This document shows positions 5,672 through 6,448 of a DNA stretch of 6,448 nt, piece after piece (within the stretch, counting starts at the first letter, position 1; each line of letters starts with the position of its first letter). The notes under the pieces are model-generated. The model saw only the letters and a program-made list of their open reading frames with translations. It had not been told where the DNA came from and made no database searches. Source of the DNA: an uncultured Clostridia bacterium (GTDB lineage: Bacteria; Bacillota; Clostridia; Oscillospirales; CAG-272). The position numbers and the translations under genes were made by a program. The DNA lies in contig CANTEM010000067.1 in assembly GCA_947652805.1 (NCBI GenBank), positions 1-6,448 on the forward strand. Direction: 5' to 3'.

Positions 5672-6448
5672 TCAGAATGCAAGCTTTTCTGCCAGATATG
5701 CTTTCAGATCAGCAATGGCAACTCGTTCCTGCTTCATAGAATCCCGTTCCCGTACTGTCACGCAGCCGTCTGTTTCCGATTCAAAATCGTAAGTAATACA
5801 GAAAGGTGTTCCGATTTCATCCTGTCTGCGATACCGTTTTCCGATAGATCCGGTTTCATCAAATTCCACACGGAATTCCTTAGCAAGCTCCGTATAAACT
5901 TCTTCTGCCTTTTCTGTCAGCTTCTTAGACAAGGGAAGCACAGCAGCCTTGATCGGTGCAAGGGCGGGATGCAGATGCAGCACCACACGGATGTCGTTCT
6001 TTTCTGCGTCTACCACTTCCTCATCATACGCATCAATTAGGAAAGCAAGAGCTACCCGGTCCGCGCCAAGAGAAGGTTCAATTACATAAGGAATATACTT
6101 CTCACCGGATTCAGGATCAAAATACTCCATAGACTCGCCGGATTCATTCTGATGCGCCTTCAAGTCAAAGTCTGTCCGATCGGCAATTCCCCAAAGCTCG
6201 CCCCAACCAAAGGGGAACAGATATTCAAAGTCTGTCGTAGCATTGGAATAGTGACTGAGCTCCGCCTGCTCATGATCCCGCAGCCGCAGATTTTCGTCCG
6301 TCAATCCGAGAGACAGCAGGAACTGATGACAGTATTCTTTCCAGAACGCAAACCACTGCAAATCCTCGCCAGGTTTGCAGAAAAATTCCAGTTCCATCTG
6401 CTCAAATTCTCTGGTACGGAATGTAAAGTTACCGGGCGTGATTTCATT
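5672..6448 (-). CDS. glyQS: Glycyl-tRNA synthetase, alpha2 type, C-terminal part (5' end outside window)
   Basis: This class II enzyme charges tRNA-Gly with glycine in the cytoplasm. The frame is open to the right edge, so the ATG at 6397 is internal. The 258 visible residues start NEITPGNF, and roughly the first 200 residues of a typical 460-residue chain are missing. Class II motif 2 is FTFRTREFEQMELEFF at 8-23. GELWGIADRTDFDL at about 83-96 is the glycine-pocket region, and motif 3 is YVIEPSLGADRVALAF at about 121-136. The C-terminal anticodon-binding domain follows, with LHLHPALAPIKAAVLPL at about 157-173, TGSIGKRYRRQDEIGTP at about 199-215 and CVTVRERDSM near 229-238. This is the single-chain homodimer type, not the separate GlyQ and GlyS alpha2beta2 type. 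It is the first gene seen of the minus-strand operon. Any T-box leader controlling it would be beyond the window. It is also called glyS in many genomes. Confidence 0.96.
   Translation of the reverse strand, partial: NEITPGNFTFRTREFEQMELEFFCKPGEDLQWFAFWKEYCHQFLLSLGLTDENLRLRDHEQAELSHYSNATTDFEYLFPFGWGELWGIADRTDFDLKAHQNESGESMEYFDPESGEKYIPYVIEPSLGADRVALAFLIDAYDEEVVDAEKNDIRVVLHLHPALAPIKAAVLPLSKKLTEKAEEVYTELAKEFRVEFDETGSIGKRYRRQDEIGTPFCITYDFESETDGCVTVRERDSMKQERVAIADLKAYLAEKLAF

Noticed and set aside
6395..6397. ATG at 6397 as the start of glycyl-tRNA synthetase
   Set aside because: The 17 codons before it encode NEITPGNFTFRTREFEQ, including class II motif 2, so the true start is outside the window.

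Overview
The window looks like chromosomal DNA from a low-to-medium GC Firmicute, most likely a member of Clostridia (Oscillospiraceae/Ruminococcaceae-like). The reasons are strong AGGAGG-type ribosome binding sites, tight operons, GTG/TTG starts, the single-chain (alpha2) type of glycyl-tRNA synthetase and the overall protein flavour. This placement is inference from the sequence alone. No mobile element, CRISPR array, tRNA or rRNA is visible. Nearly all of the DNA is coding and the longest gap between genes is under 90 bases.

Left half, plus strand: the C-terminal part of a citrate synthase (1-1069, 5' end outside the window) is followed after 18 bases by a TIM-barrel protein that resembles aldo/keto reductases but lacks much of their catalytic tetrad (1088-1981). 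An 87-base gap then holds a possible promoter (TTGACA at 2013) and a bulged hairpin just before a strong Shine-Dalgarno site. Next comes a cysteine-rich, probably zinc-binding protein of unknown function (2069-2713), built from repeated CxxC/CxC units and closed by a perfect 15-bp intrinsic terminator. Only 26 bases beyond the terminator stem begins a YfcE/MJ0936-type metallophosphodiesterase (2774-3319).

Right half, minus strand, read from right to left: the C-terminal part of glycyl-tRNA synthetase (5672-6448, 5' end outside the window), a LacX-like aldose 1-epimerase family protein (4776-5654), the 16S rRNA dimethyladenosine transferase KsgA (3832-4779) and a small protein with two membrane helices (3354-3824). 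These four are very tightly spaced (17 bases, a 4-base overlap and 7 bases), so they are most likely one transcript. It is driven from outside the window. The two gene sets converge on one symmetric terminator (3321-3355) that can stop transcription in both directions.

The right-hand operon joins two translation functions (tRNA charging and ribosome small-subunit maturation) with a sugar-epimerase-like protein and an unknown membrane protein. The left side joins entry to the TCA/glutamate pathway with an unknown TIM-barrel protein. I do not see a dramatic new system. The most novel parts are the cysteine-repeat protein at 2069-2713 with its leader hairpin, and the AKR-like protein with a degenerate active site.
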